A stretch of 64,000 nt of DNA from Planctomycetota bacterium (lineage in GTDB: Bacteria > Planctomycetota > UBA8742 > UBA2392). Each line of letters begins with the position of its first letter. Positions within the stretch are counted from its first letter, which is position 1. The notes beneath the pieces are model-generated. The model was not told the origin of the DNA. It made no database searches and was given only the letters and a program-made list of their open reading frames with translations. The stretch is taken from contig JAIOJA010000040.1 in the NCBI GenBank assembly GCA_019912315.1, positions 1-64,000 on the forward strand, written 5' to 3'. Of the stretch, positions 52,792 through 62,332 are shown piece after piece. A program made the translations under genes and the position numbers.

Positions 52792-53805
52792 CTACAGTTC
52801 GCGCGAAAGCACGAAGTCGGCTACTTCGTGCAGCAGATCGCGCATGTCGCCCTTGGGCAAGACATCCAGCCCGTTCTTGGCGGACGCCACGTACGCGCCT
52901 GCCTTGGCGGCCGCGTATTTGAAACTCTCTGTCTCGTGCAGTAACTCCATCAGCGTCTTGCGGTCGCCCTTGGATGCGGCCTCCAGGGCTTTTTTTCGCC
53001 CCGCCCCATTCACCTGCTCGAGGTGGTGAATCAGCGGCAGGGTAGGCTTGCCCTTCTCGACGTCGCTGCCGAGGGTTTTTCCGACTAGGGACTCCTCGCC
53101 GATCATGTCCAGCAGGTCGTCCATGATCTGAAAGGCGCGGCCCAGGTTCATGCCGTAGTCGTAGAAAGCGCGACACACAGCCTCGTTCGCGCCCGCATAG
53201 TGCGCGCCGAGCATGGCGCTGGTGGCGTAGAGCTCGGCCGTCTTGCCCTCGATGATGTCGAAGTATTTGGGCTCAGGAAGGTTGAAGTTATTGCGGTTAT
53301 GCACTTGCATGATTTCGCCGAAGCAGGTGCGTGCCATGGCGCGGCTGAACTCGCGCGCACCGACGGGTGTCGTGCATTCGAGGCTGATCTCGAAAGCATG
53401 GCTGAAGATGTGATCACCCAGCAGCACGCTGACTTCGTTGCCGGCAAGCGCGTTGATGCTGGTTCGTTTGCGGCGCAGCAGCGCGTCATCAAGAATGTCG
53501 TCGTGTACCAGTGTCGCCGTGTGCAGCATCTCCGCCACGACGCCGAGAATGATGTGGTCCTGGGTCAGCTTGCCGCAGGCCTTGCCCGCCAGCAGCAGGA
53601 GGGCCGGGCGGAGTTTCTTACCACTGTAGTCTTCGATGTATTCGAGCAAGTTGGCGATGTACTCGTCGTCGCTGCTGAGTTCGCGGCGGTACATCTCCTC
53701 GACCTGTCTAAGCTCAGGCAGGATTGGCGTGTACAGACGTGCCAAAATCGCCTTGGCGGCTTGTTCGGGTGGCGTAACTGGCGCGGTGTTGTGTTCTGGG
53801 CTCAT
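52792..53805 (-). CDS. Polyprenyl diphosphate synthase
   Basis: 337 residues from ATG 53805. First Asp-rich motif D-D-I-L-D-D with R-R-K-R, second D-D-L-L-D (F-Q-I-M-D-D-L-L-D), and K-L-R-P-A-L-L-L-L. Trans-type all-E chain synthase, as in IspB/HepT. Chain length cannot be told. Probably supplies the menaquinone side chain. Confidence 0.92.
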   Translation of the reverse strand: MSPEHNTAPVTPPEQAAKAILARLYTPILPELRQVEEMYRRELSSDDEYIANLLEYIEDYSGKKLRPALLLLAGKACGKLTQDHIILGVVAEMLHTATLVHDDILDDALLRRKRTSINALAGNEVSVLLGDHIFSHAFEISLECTTPVGAREFSRAMARTCFGEIMQVHNRNNFNLPEPKYFDIIEGKTAELYATSAMLGAHYAGANEAVCRAFYDYGMNLGRAFQIMDDLLDMIGEESLVGKTLGSDVEKGKPTLPLIHHLEQVNGAGRKKALEAASKGDRKTLMELLHETESFKYAAAKAGAYVASAKNGLDVLPKGDMRDLLHEVADFVLSREL

Positions 53806-53880
53806 CGTTGCCGCTCTCTTCAGGAACGATACCACGCGGGGATAGGGTGGACAACGCGGGGGCGCAGGGTAGCCGCTAGC

Positions 53881-54468
53881 TTACGCGTCGCGCTCCATCT
53901 CTTGCTCCAGGTCTTCCAGCGTGTTGACGTTGGCGAAGGTTCTGTCCAAGGGGCGGAATTTCGCCAGATCGTCCTCGCCCAGAACGCGGTGCGGAAGCGC
54001 GTCCCAACATGGTAGCACCTTGTTGACGCCCATGGACAGGGCTTTCCGGACGCCCGCGCGCGCCGGGGCGGTTGTCAGCGCCACGACCAAGGGCTCCGGG
54101 TTCCCCGAATGTTGCGTGTACACGCAGTCACAGTTGTCGCTCAGGGCTTCCAGCAGGCGCCGCAGCAGCGGAGGCGGGACGTTCGGAAGATCGCAGGCAA
54201 GCACCAGCGTGTGCTCGTGCTTCGCCGCTTCCAGCCCGGCAAGAATGCCGGCCAGGGGGCCCCGTCCCGCGAACTCCGGCGCATCCGGCACGGCGTACGG
54301 GACGGGCAGGTCACGTGCGCCCGACGAAACAAGAACCTCGTCTGCGACGTGCGCGACAATGCGCCGGCTGTGTTCCAGAAGTGTCCTGCCGCGCAGCAGA
54401 CGCAGTGGTTTTTCACCCTGCATACGGGTTGCGCGCCCGCCGGCAAGAATCACGGCCGTGACGCCCAC
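53881..54468 (-). CDS. mobA: Molybdenum cofactor guanylyltransferase
   Basis: 195 residues from GTG 54468. L-A-G-G-R-A-T-R-M-Q-G-E-K-P-L matches the MobA nucleotide site (usual R-M-G-G altered to R-M-Q-G). Further: G-P-L-A-G-I-L-A-G-L and A-C-D-L-P-N. It attaches GMP to molybdopterin. The start overlaps the stop of the upstream gene by one base. No molybdoenzyme gene is in the window. Confidence 0.85.
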   Translation of the reverse strand: MGVTAVILAGGRATRMQGEKPLRLLRGRTLLEHSRRIVAHVADEVLVSSGARDLPVPYAVPDAPEFAGRGPLAGILAGLEAAKHEHTLVLACDLPNVPPPLLRRLLEALSDNCDCVYTQHSGNPEPLVVALTTAPARAGVRKALSMGVNKVLPCWDALPHRVLGEDDLAKFRPLDRTFANVNTLEDLEQEMERDA

Positions 54469-57377
54469 TACTCGGACGCCTCGCTGTCCTCTTCGGCGTT
54501 GGCGTCAGGCTCATCGGCCTTGTAAAGGACGATCTGATGGTCTGCCAGAAGGGACGCCGGCGTGATCAGGTCGCGCACGACCTGGCTTGTGGCCAGGTGA
54601 CGGTTGCGCCAGATTTCGGCGGGCGAGCTGCCCCACTGCTTGTCCTTCAGGTTGTCCTCGGTCAGACGGCGCTGGACGGCGCGGCGGTCCACGATGCGGG
54701 CCAGCAGGTATGACCATTGCTCGTTTTCGGCGCGGCGCAGTGGATCGGCGTTGCGTTTCTCGGAGATCACCTTGGTGACGCCCTCACTGGGATCAATGTC
54801 CTTGATGCGCGTCATGAACGGCTGGTCCGGCGAGGTGCTGCTGGGGCTGGCGCTGAGCTTCAGCACGTCGTTGTCGCTGTCGCTGTAGACTTCCGGCAGG
54901 TCCATTCTGTCGGTGAAGTAGCCCGTGGTGCGTACTTCGAAATGTTCGCCGTACTTCTCTTCGGCGGATTTCATGGCGGCGTCCCAGCCCCGTTTCAGCA
55001 TGTCGCGACGAATCTCGCGCAGGGCTTCAACGGTGAGTTCGCGGGCGCGCTTCATGGCCGCGATGGTGACAACCTTTTCGAAGGCGTCCGCGCGGCTGAG
55101 GGTGTACTTCGGGGTCTTGTCGCCCAGCACCAGGACGATATAGCCCTGCCCCGGCACGGCCATGATGTCGCTCGTGGAGCCGGCCGGGTTGGAAGGGTCT
55201 TCGAGGAACTGGCGGGCGCTGTCAACGTTCTCGAGGAATGCCAGGCGGTCATCGCGGACAACCTGTTCCCAAGTAAGGTTATCGCCGCCGTCATCGACCT
55301 TGAGGCCCGTGAACGCGCGCCCCTGCAGAATCTTGCCTAGGTCCCATTTGCGGGTGTCGCCGGCGTCTTTGGCGATGCGCTTCTGGCGCGCCTGGTAGTC
55401 CGCGCGGATCAGTTCGGCGCGGTCTCGCAAGGTGTCGATTTCATCCTGCGGGGTGATTTCGTCGCGCGCCTCGGCGACCAGCTTGCCCAGTTCTACGGGA
55501 ATCTCGACCAGCAGCTCGCGCAGGAAGTAGCGGCGCAGGGTCAGGTCGCCCGAAGCCTGTTTGGCGTTGCGAACGACGAGTTCGTACTCCGCGAGCCTGC
55601 GGCGCAAGTCCGTTGTGAAGTCCTTGACTTGGGGAACCTTGTTGTCGCGCAGGGCCATGCGGTCCTCAATGGCCTGAATTTCCAGGTCGAACTGCTTGAG
55701 CCTGGCGGCAACTTCCTCGGGCGACATGGTCTGCCCGCTGTCTGTTGTGTGCTCTTCCTCAAGTTCAAACTCTTCCCGGGCCGCGCGCTTGTCATTCAAG
55801 TCGCGCTCAAGGGGGCGTGACACGGCCTCGGCCATGGAGATCAAGCTTTCGATCTGCTCACGGTCGATGTGGAACAGCTCCAGGGCTAGGGCGTCCACCA
55901 GGTTGTTCAGGGCGCGTGAATTGGCCTCGTCATTGGGGGTCGCGTCTGCGGACTCGTCGATCTTATTGTCCACGTCCCGCAGCTTGGCGTGCATCTGTGT
56001 TTCAAGGGATTCAAAGCGGCGGCGCAGGTCTTCGAGGTACTGGGCCTTGCCGGTCCAGACGGCTTCTTCCCGCTGGAATGTGGTGATTTCGGCGTTCAGC
56101 TTGCGCGTGCGATCGGCGGTTTCCTCTTCGACGTAGCGGTTGAAGGCCGCGATGGCGCCCTGGGCTGCCTGCACCGACTCGCGCCGCATGAGGGCATTGC
56201 GCAAGTCGGGCTCCGCCTCGAAGAAGCTGAGGTAGTCGAGCATGTCTGGCCTGCGGTCCGCCTTGAACTTGGCGATTTCCGGCTCGCCCCAGTCGCGGGT
56301 TTCCTCGGAATGTACGGTCGTGTAGCGGTTAAGTTCGCGGTCCAGGCGCTCAGCGATGTTCGCTTTCTCGTCGGCGTCCGTTTTGAACATCTCGTCGCGC
56401 ACGGCCTTGTAGGTCAGCTCCAGAAGACTGCGGTCGAATTCGACGCGTCCTTCGCTGACCATGACTTCCGGGTAGGCCTTGATAATGCGGAAGCTGAACG
56501 TGGCGTCGCTGGTAAGGGACTTGTCACGGTTCTTGTCGTAGGCTTCTTCAAATCGGTCGTAGCCGTATCCGTCTGTGGCCGCGCCGAACCCGGCCGCCCT
56601 GTTGGCGGCGCGGAAGGCGTAGTGCTCGCGCAGTACGTCCTGGCGGGCCTCGCCCATGAAGTAGTCGATCTTGAGGCGGGCGTATTCGGCCTTGAGTTCT
56701 TCGTTGTTGCCGGCGGCGATGCGGGCCACGCGGTCCAGACGCGCGCGTTCGTCAGCGATCAGGGACTCGACGTAGTCGCGTACCATGAAGGCTTCTTCGA
56801 AGTACGGCAGCATCTCCGCGATATCGGCACCGTAGCTGGTTTCGAACTCTTTGGTCAGCTTGGAGCCGTCGAACTTGTTCAGTTCTTCGCGGCTCTGGTT
56901 CATCAGGGCTGTGATAACCCGCCCGATGTACGGTTTGCCGGGGGGCTGGATGCCGGCCTCGCGGGCGCGTTTGGCAAGTACCGTGTGGCACCAGACGTGC
57001 TGGTCCTGGTAGCGCGGCCAGACTTCCAGCAGGCTGGTTTCCGTGGGCCGCATGGCGTTGTAGGGCCAGTCGTGCCCGTACTGCTCCTGCACGGAAAGGG
57101 TCGGCACGCGCGCGTAAATGTGCTCCGGGGCTTCGCTGTCCGTGGGGTTGGAGCCGCGGTCAAGCCAGGTGACAATGCCCAGGGCGCGCAGCTTGCGCTG
57201 GTGCTCCATGAGTCGCACGGCCTGCCCGTCGATGGTGCCCTTGTCCGGTGGGGCGGCATTGCCGCCATCGCCGAGGATCGCGATCATGGAGCCGGTGACG
57301 GTGAACAGCGCCGCGAGCGCGACGACAAGTGTCACCATGAAGATCTTCTGGCCTTTGGTGTAGTTCTCAAGCGCCAC
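54468..57377 (-). CDS. Large membrane-anchored periplasmic helical protein (PpiD/SurA-like, tentative)
   Basis: 969 residues. One N-terminal hydrophobic span (about 12-34), then G-T-I-D-G-Q-A-V-R-L-M-E-H-Q, similar to the start of PpiD/SurA chaperones. The rest is highly charged, mostly alpha-helical, with long coiled-coil stretches around 410-640. No clear parvulin motif was found, so a peptidyl-prolyl isomerase activity is not claimed. Ends one base into mobA. Confidence 0.6.
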   Translation of the reverse strand: MALENYTKGQKIFMVTLVVALAALFTVTGSMIAILGDGGNAAPPDKGTIDGQAVRLMEHQRKLRALGIVTWLDRGSNPTDSEAPEHIYARVPTLSVQEQYGHDWPYNAMRPTETSLLEVWPRYQDQHVWCHTVLAKRAREAGIQPPGKPYIGRVITALMNQSREELNKFDGSKLTKEFETSYGADIAEMLPYFEEAFMVRDYVESLIADERARLDRVARIAAGNNEELKAEYARLKIDYFMGEARQDVLREHYAFRAANRAAGFGAATDGYGYDRFEEAYDKNRDKSLTSDATFSFRIIKAYPEVMVSEGRVEFDRSLLELTYKAVRDEMFKTDADEKANIAERLDRELNRYTTVHSEETRDWGEPEIAKFKADRRPDMLDYLSFFEAEPDLRNALMRRESVQAAQGAIAAFNRYVEEETADRTRKLNAEITTFQREEAVWTGKAQYLEDLRRRFESLETQMHAKLRDVDNKIDESADATPNDEANSRALNNLVDALALELFHIDREQIESLISMAEAVSRPLERDLNDKRAAREEFELEEEHTTDSGQTMSPEEVAARLKQFDLEIQAIEDRMALRDNKVPQVKDFTTDLRRRLAEYELVVRNAKQASGDLTLRRYFLRELLVEIPVELGKLVAEARDEITPQDEIDTLRDRAELIRADYQARQKRIAKDAGDTRKWDLGKILQGRAFTGLKVDDGGDNLTWEQVVRDDRLAFLENVDSARQFLEDPSNPAGSTSDIMAVPGQGYIVLVLGDKTPKYTLSRADAFEKVVTIAAMKRARELTVEALREIRRDMLKRGWDAAMKSAEEKYGEHFEVRTTGYFTDRMDLPEVYSDSDNDVLKLSASPSSTSPDQPFMTRIKDIDPSEGVTKVISEKRNADPLRRAENEQWSYLLARIVDRRAVQRRLTEDNLKDKQWGSSPAEIWRNRHLATSQVVRDLITPASLLADHQIVLYKADEPDANAEEDSEASE

Positions 57378-57491
57378 AGATTCGTCCTTCGAAAAGGCTA
57401 TTCAATTGAGCCGCGCAGGATAGCAGCGCCCCAAGCCGGGGCAATGACGGGTTGGGCGCTTCCTGAATTACGGTTTCTCGGACTTTGGGGC

Positions 57492-59099
57492 TCAGAGCTT
57501 CTTGGCCACGGGGATGCGCCGCCCGGCCCCGAAGGCGCGTTTGCTGATGCGCAGGACAATCGGGGCCTGCCGGCGCTTGTACTCGGCGATTTCGACCATG
57601 CGGACGATCTTGCGGCAGAGCTCCGGGTCCAGGCCGCGGTCCTCCATGGCTTGCAGGTTCAGGTGGTCGTCGAGGTAGGCTTCCAGAACAGCGTCCAGGG
57701 TTTCGTAGGGCGGCAGGCTGTCCTGGTCCGTCTGCCCCTCACGCAGCTCGGCGCTTGGCGGTTTGGTCAGGATGGCGTCCGGGATTTCCTTGAAGCGCCG
57801 TGCAATCTCATACACGCGGGTTTTGGGCACGTCGCCGATGACTTCAAGGGCGCCGTTCATGTCGCCGTACAGGGTGCTGTAGCCAACGGCGAGTTCGCTG
57901 CGGTTGCCCGTCGCCAGCACCAGGCTGCCTTCAGCGTTGCTGCGGGCCATCAGCAGCGCACCGCGAATGCGGCTCTGGATGTTTTCTTCTGCCACACCGC
58001 CGGGGCGCCCGGCAAGCGTGTGCATGCCCTCATAGGCGTCGTCGATGTTGATCACTTCAAAGCCGACCTTCAGGTTGTTCGCCAGCACGCGACTGTCTTC
58101 GACGCTGCCTGTGCTGGAATAGCGCGTGGGCATACCGATGGTGTGAACGTTCTTCGGGCCCAGGGCGCGGGCCGCCAGGCAGGTGACAACGGCGCTGTCG
58201 ATGCCGCCGGACAGCCCGATCAGGGCCTTGGCGTGGCCGGTCCGGGCGAAGTAGTCGCGGATGCCTAGGGTCAGCGCTTCGATTTCGTCCGCGACGTCGT
58301 CGTCGCGCCATTCCAAAGGGCGCGGCGGCGCGGCAAGGTCAACTACCTGGGCGTGTTCATGGAAGACCGGCAGGCGCGCCAGGGTGGGGCCGCTGCCCGC
58401 GACAACGACACTGCCGCCGTCAAAGATCAGGTCGTCGGTCGCCCCGATCTGGTTGACCATGATGGTGGTGAGGGCGGTGTGTTTCGCGACACCCTGCACG
58501 AGTTTTTCGCGCAGGCGGTGTTTGCCCGTGCCCCAGGGCGACGCGCTGAGGCACACCAGCAGCTCCGCGCCTGCGCGCAGGCAGGCCAGCGCGGGGTCCG
58601 AGTCATAGTCAATACGCCCCAGCAGTTTCTGGTTTGTCCAGATGTCTTCGCAGATCAGCAGCCCCAACTTGCGCCCGCGAAACTTCGCCACGCAGGGTGT
58701 TGGGTCGGGCTCAAAGTAGCGGCGTTCGTCGAATACATCGTAAGTCGGCAGCAGGGCCTTGTGCTTGGTCGCGACCAGATTGCCCCGGTCGGCCAGCACG
58801 GCGGAGTTGCGCAAGGGCTTGCCCCAGTCGTTGAGATTGGACGTGACAAGCCCGAACAGCAGCCCGCAGTTGATCTCGCCACTGAGAGCTACCAAGCGGT
58901 CACGGGCCTCGTTGTTGCGGCGCAGGAAGTCCGGGTACAGCATAAGGTCATGGGGCGGATAGCCTGACAGGGCAAGCTCGCCGGCAACACACAGGTCGGC
59001 GCCGCGCGCCACGCACTCGCGCGCGGCACGCTCGATCGCCGCGACGTTACCGTCAAAATCGCCCACCGTGGGGTTGAGTTGCAGCAGCCCGATCTTCAT
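57492..59099 (-). CDS. nadE: Glutamine-dependent NAD+ synthetase
   Basis: 535 residues from ATG 59099. The N-terminal nitrilase-type amidase shows A-G-E-L-A-L-S-G-Y (Glu), K-H-K-A-L-L-P-T-Y (Lys) and L-L-I-C-E-D (Cys). The synthetase domain has the P-loop L-S-G-G-I-D-S-A. Completes NAD by amidating nicotinic acid adenine dinucleotide. A start at 59114 is possible. Confidence 0.95.
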   Translation of the reverse strand: MKIGLLQLNPTVGDFDGNVAAIERAARECVARGADLCVAGELALSGYPPHDLMLYPDFLRRNNEARDRLVALSGEINCGLLFGLVTSNLNDWGKPLRNSAVLADRGNLVATKHKALLPTYDVFDERRYFEPDPTPCVAKFRGRKLGLLICEDIWTNQKLLGRIDYDSDPALACLRAGAELLVCLSASPWGTGKHRLREKLVQGVAKHTALTTIMVNQIGATDDLIFDGGSVVVAGSGPTLARLPVFHEHAQVVDLAAPPRPLEWRDDDVADEIEALTLGIRDYFARTGHAKALIGLSGGIDSAVVTCLAARALGPKNVHTIGMPTRYSSTGSVEDSRVLANNLKVGFEVINIDDAYEGMHTLAGRPGGVAEENIQSRIRGALLMARSNAEGSLVLATGNRSELAVGYSTLYGDMNGALEVIGDVPKTRVYEIARRFKEIPDAILTKPPSAELREGQTDQDSLPPYETLDAVLEAYLDDHLNLQAMEDRGLDPELCRKIVRMVEIAEYKRRQAPIVLRISKRAFGAGRRIPVAKKL

Positions 59100-59203
59100 G
59101 GGCGGAATGATCAATGATCAGAAGTCATTTATCAATGGAAGGGGCTCATTGAACATTGACCTTCGATTGTCGATGATCGCCGTTTCGCAACCATGGAGAC
59201 AGT

Positions 59204-59599
59204 ATGATCGGTTATTACCCCATCAATCCAGGTGGGCCCGGCGCAGAAGAAGACGCCTTCGGCCCGGCGTTCTTCCGGACGCACTTCTTTGACCGCATGA
59301 AACAGGTCTGCCAGATCGATAACCAAACCCCGGTGCTTGAGCTTGTGCTGACTACCGGGCAAGTGGTCGATGTGTCGCACATCGTGCAGGTGAAGGCCGA
59401 CTACATGCTGGTCAGCGCCTTTGTTGACGCGCGTGACTGCAAGTTCACGTACGAAACGTACATCCGCTATCAAACCATCTATCGCATCAACGTACAGACG
59501 CCTGGCACCGAAACCCGCGCCATCGGCTTTACGCCCCACATACCTGAAGAAGAGGAGCCCGCGGCAGTCGCCGCGAAAGCCGCGGGTAAAAAGAAGTAA
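59204..59599 (+). CDS. Small beta-rich hypothetical protein
   Basis: 131 residues. Predicted strands: V-L-E-L-V-L-T-T-G-Q-V-V, V-S-H-I-V-Q-V-K-A-D-Y-M-L-V-S-A-F and Y-Q-T-I-Y-R-I-N-V. The arrangement is like a small Sm-type barrel (compare Hfq) but I cannot prove it. Lys-rich Ala tail. Divergent from nadE. Confidence 0.55.
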   Translation: MIGYYPINPGGPGAEEDAFGPAFFRTHFFDRMKQVCQIDNQTPVLELVLTTGQVVDVSHIVQVKADYMLVSAFVDARDCKFTYETYIRYQTIYRINVQTPGTETRAIGFTPHIPEEEEPAAVAAKAAGKKK

Positions 59600-59607
59600 C
59601 CGGCGCG

Positions 59608-59800
59608 TCAGGCGCTGCGCTCGATGCGGTACAGGCAGCGGCGTTGTCCGCTCAGGATGTGCTCTTCGCGCTCGATTTCAACGCCGCCGAGTACGCGGCT
59701 GAACAGGCGCAGCTCGCCACGGCAGAGGCCCTGGCAGCTTTCGGCCGCGGCGCAGATGGGGCAGTTGTTCTCGATCAGTGTGAAACTTCCGACAGCGACT
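59608..59800 (-). pseudogene. C-terminal remnant of a cysteine-rich regulator
   Basis: On the minus strand 62 residues remain (V-G-S-F-T-L-I-E-N-N-C-P-I-C ... S-G-Q-R-R-C-L-Y-R-I, stop at 59608). They match the last part of the intact regulator at 61566-62213 almost residue for residue. The HTH half is missing; similarity stops at about 59800. Confidence 0.85.
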
Positions 59801-59843
59801 CGGGGCGCATCTTTGGCTCCGTCAATGCCTCCTATACCAGCCT

Positions 59844-60029
59844 GAGCCCGTCGCAGCCCAGTTCGGCAGCGACGAGAAGAAGCCCATCGAGATCGCGTTC
59901 CAGTTCACCTACCAGATCGGCAACTGGGCCCGTCACCGCATCTACGACTACGGCAATGAAGAAACCATCGACGCCTACCACGCAAGATTCGACCAGACCT
60001 TCGGCGTCACCTTCGCATTCCGGTTCTAG
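59844..60029 (+). pseudogene. C-terminal remnant of an outer-membrane barrel-like protein
   Basis: An open frame without a start encodes about 61 residues ending F-G-V-T-F-A-F-R-F-stop (60027-60029). Alternating hydrophobic residues and a terminal Phe are typical of outer-membrane beta-barrels. The rest of the gene is absent. Confidence 0.5.
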
Positions 60030-60085
60030 CACTGTCATCCGTCAGCGAGCGAGCCCGCGCCAAAGCCGATGGCAGCCTGCGACTA

Positions 60086-61501
60086 CTAGGGAATGCGTAG
60101 CTCCTCAGGCCAGCCGTCCCGCCGCCATGGTTGGGTGAGCTTTGGTTTGAGTTCGTCTGGCAAGCTTTTCAGGACGTCCCGGTATGTGAACGAGACGTCC
60201 TTGCGAGCGCCGTCGCGATGCACGGTCCAGGTCTGGTAGTCCAGGCCGGTGTACCAATGCGGGTTGCGCATGTCGGTGATTTCCACTCCGTTCACGGCGA
60301 CTAGCAAATCTCCGCTACAGAAGCCGGCCTGCGCCATGGAGCAGTCCTCGGGCAACTCACAGATTCGATAGCAGTCGGCGTCGAGGGGCAGAAACTCGAC
60401 GGTCATGTCGAAGTCGACCGTGACGCGCTGGCGCCCGATGCGGTCGTACAGAATCCAATCGCCGGCGGGCACGTAGGGGAAGCAGGTTTCGTCTTCGCGC
60501 TCGACGACTGGAAGCACGATCCCCTTTGGTGATACCAGCCGAAGCTCGCCGGGCTGCGCGCCGCCCGCAGCGATGGTCAGCTTGTGCAGCACGGGATAGT
60601 TCACACTGAAGTCGTTGCGCCCGGCTTTCAGCTCGAGCTCGTATGTGTCGAGGACCAAGTCGCCCCAGCCGCCGGGTCCAGGATTCGCTCCACCACGTAC
60701 GGATGCAGTCCTGATGATCTCCAGCGTGTACATGCCGGGACGCACCAGGGCACTTCGGAATGGAGACGTGTATCGGCCTCCTCCGCCCGGTGACTCTGAG
60801 CTCGGAGAGTCGTCCGCCCGCCAGAACTCGCCCAGTTCACCAACGAGCTTCCAGAACACCCGCCTGTCGCTGTTGCCATCGGCGTTCGGCACCTCAAGAA
60901 TCAGGTAGGCTGGCTCGACCAGACGCACCTCAACTTCGGTGGCAGTCACGGGCAGATCCAGCTTCTCGAACGCGTAGCCTTCCACCAACGCGTACACTGC
61001 CATCGTCGCGCTTTCGCTGATCCTCAACTCCCCCGGGATCGACAAGTCGAAAGGTCCGCTGCCAACCAGGTCCCTTTCGCGGAACTTCTTGTGCCAGCCT
61101 CGCTTTCCGTTCAGTCCCGGCTTCACCTCTACTGCGATCAACACCGGTCGCACTGGCTCTCCGGCCGGATCGAGAACGGTTACCCTGAGCGAGCTCTCCT
61201 CCTGCAGGTTTTCCGGCTGCATGTCAGCGACCGGTTCCGTCGGCTTCATTTCTGAATTTGTCGCGGTTGCCCCGGGCTCGTCAGGAAAGATTGCGACATT
61301 GCCCGCTGACTGTGAAGGCGCGTTCCCCGATCCCGGCTTGGGCACAGTATCCGCAAGAACCTGGTCGGATTTGGAATCGGTGGTTGTGGAATCGATCTCG
61401 AGTGTATCCGGACTGGCCACGTACCAGCCCATTTCCAACAGAATGAAAGTTACCAGCAAGGCTGAGACGACTAGGGCGATGTACGGAACGATCCGCTTCA
61501 T
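60086..61501 (-). CDS. Membrane-anchored PDZ-domain protein
   Basis: 471 residues. N-terminal span (about 5-28), then an acidic linker, beta-rich blocks and a C-terminal PDZ-like domain (about 375-450) with A-G-F-C-S-G-D-L-L-V-A-V-N-G-V-E-I. The first beta block (L-R-V-T-V-L-D-P-A-G-E-P-V-R-P-V) is carboxypeptidase-regulatory-like. No protease domain. Similar plan to the protein at 16853-19696. Confidence 0.75.
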   Translation of the reverse strand: MKRIVPYIALVVSALLVTFILLEMGWYVASPDTLEIDSTTTDSKSDQVLADTVPKPGSGNAPSQSAGNVAIFPDEPGATATNSEMKPTEPVADMQPENLQEESSLRVTVLDPAGEPVRPVLIAVEVKPGLNGKRGWHKKFRERDLVGSGPFDLSIPGELRISESATMAVYALVEGYAFEKLDLPVTATEVEVRLVEPAYLILEVPNADGNSDRRVFWKLVGELGEFWRADDSPSSESPGGGGRYTSPFRSALVRPGMYTLEIIRTASVRGGANPGPGGWGDLVLDTYELELKAGRNDFSVNYPVLHKLTIAAGGAQPGELRLVSPKGIVLPVVEREDETCFPYVPAGDWILYDRIGRQRVTVDFDMTVEFLPLDADCYRICELPEDCSMAQAGFCSGDLLVAVNGVEITDMRNPHWYTGLDYQTWTVHRDGARKDVSFTYRDVLKSLPDELKPKLTQPWRRDGWPEELRIP

Positions 61502-61565
61502 GGCCCCATTCTGCGCATTGGCGTTTCAAGGGGCGACTACAATCTCGATGGTCGGTGGTAGCAGG

Positions 61566-62213
61566 TCAGGCCAACTGTTTTGCGGGGGCGATCCGATACA
61601 CGCAGCGGCGTTGGCCGCTGAGGATGTGCTCTTCGCGTTCGATTTCGACTTCGCCTAGCACCCGGGTGAACAGGTTCAGCTCGCCTCGGCAGAGGTCCTG
61701 GCAGCTTTCGGCCGCGGCGCAGATCGGGCAGTTGTTCTCGATCAGAGTGAAGCTGCCGCCGTCGTTGGCCAGCCACTCGGCCATGTAGCCCTCGTCGCTG
61801 CGGATTTCGGCCAACTGGGCGACCTTGTCTCCCAAAGTCTTCTTCTTCGCGAGTTGTTTGCCGTAACTCTCGGCCTGGGCTTCTGTGCGCTGGGCGATCA
61901 GCCGCGACACGCCCTCTTCGCCGAAGGCCCGGCGTGCGGCGTTCAGGATTCCAACGGCTAGCTCGCCGTGGCTGTCGGGGAAACGATCGCTGGTCTCGCG
62001 AGTCAGGTTCCAGATTCGGGCCGGCCGCCCGACTTTGCGGCGCTCGTCGGTGAACTCGACGGCCCCTTCCTCTTGCAGAGAATACAGATGTTGCCGCACC
62101 GCCATGGCCGTTACGCCAAGGCGCTTGGCGATCTGCCCGGCTGCCTGGGGGCCCTTGGTTTTGAGGAAGAAAAGAATCTTCTCGCGGGCTTTCTCGGGTA
62201 TGTCAGTCTTCAT
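61566..62213 (-). CDS. SufR-like HTH regulator with C-terminal cysteine cluster
   Basis: 215 residues. N-terminal winged HTH (A-G-Q-I-A-K-R-L-G-V-T-A-M-A-V-R-Q-H-L). The C-terminal region N-N-C-P-I-C-A-A-A-E-S-C-Q-D-L-C, followed by R-R-C about 30 residues on, gives five cysteines. This layout resembles SufR and related iron-sulfur or metal-sensing repressors (COG2345). It likely responds to Fe-S or metal state and controls its own divergent region. A truncated paralog lies at 59608-59800. Confidence 0.85.
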   Translation of the reverse strand: MKTDIPEKAREKILFFLKTKGPQAAGQIAKRLGVTAMAVRQHLYSLQEEGAVEFTDERRKVGRPARIWNLTRETSDRFPDSHGELAVGILNAARRAFGEEGVSRLIAQRTEAQAESYGKQLAKKKTLGDKVAQLAEIRSDEGYMAEWLANDGGSFTLIENNCPICAAAESCQDLCRGELNLFTRVLGEVEIEREEHILSGQRRCVYRIAPAKQLA

Positions 62214-62242
62214 CTTCCTTATTAAGGCGCTTTGGCGGAATA

Positions 62243-62291
62243 AAGCAAGGTCTTGCTTGACTTATTAGGTAAAGTTATTCCTTTACTAATA
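62243..62291. promoter_or_regulatory. Two palindromes, candidate operators
   Basis: 62243-62258 is AAGCAAG-GT-CTTGCTT. 62263-62291 pairs TATTAGGTAAAG with CTTTACTAATA, perfect except one bulged base. Both are A/T-rich in a GC-rich genome and lie between the regulator and the VOC gene, which point away from each other. Confidence 0.65.
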
Positions 62292-62332
62292 GGGCTTGGC
62301 AATCGGGCTGGGCTCATGGCCGGAGGACTCCA

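Noticed and set aside
55989-58268. Long open frame on the + strand (759 codons)
   Set aside because: Antisense to the PpiD-like protein and nadE; no coding signature of its own.
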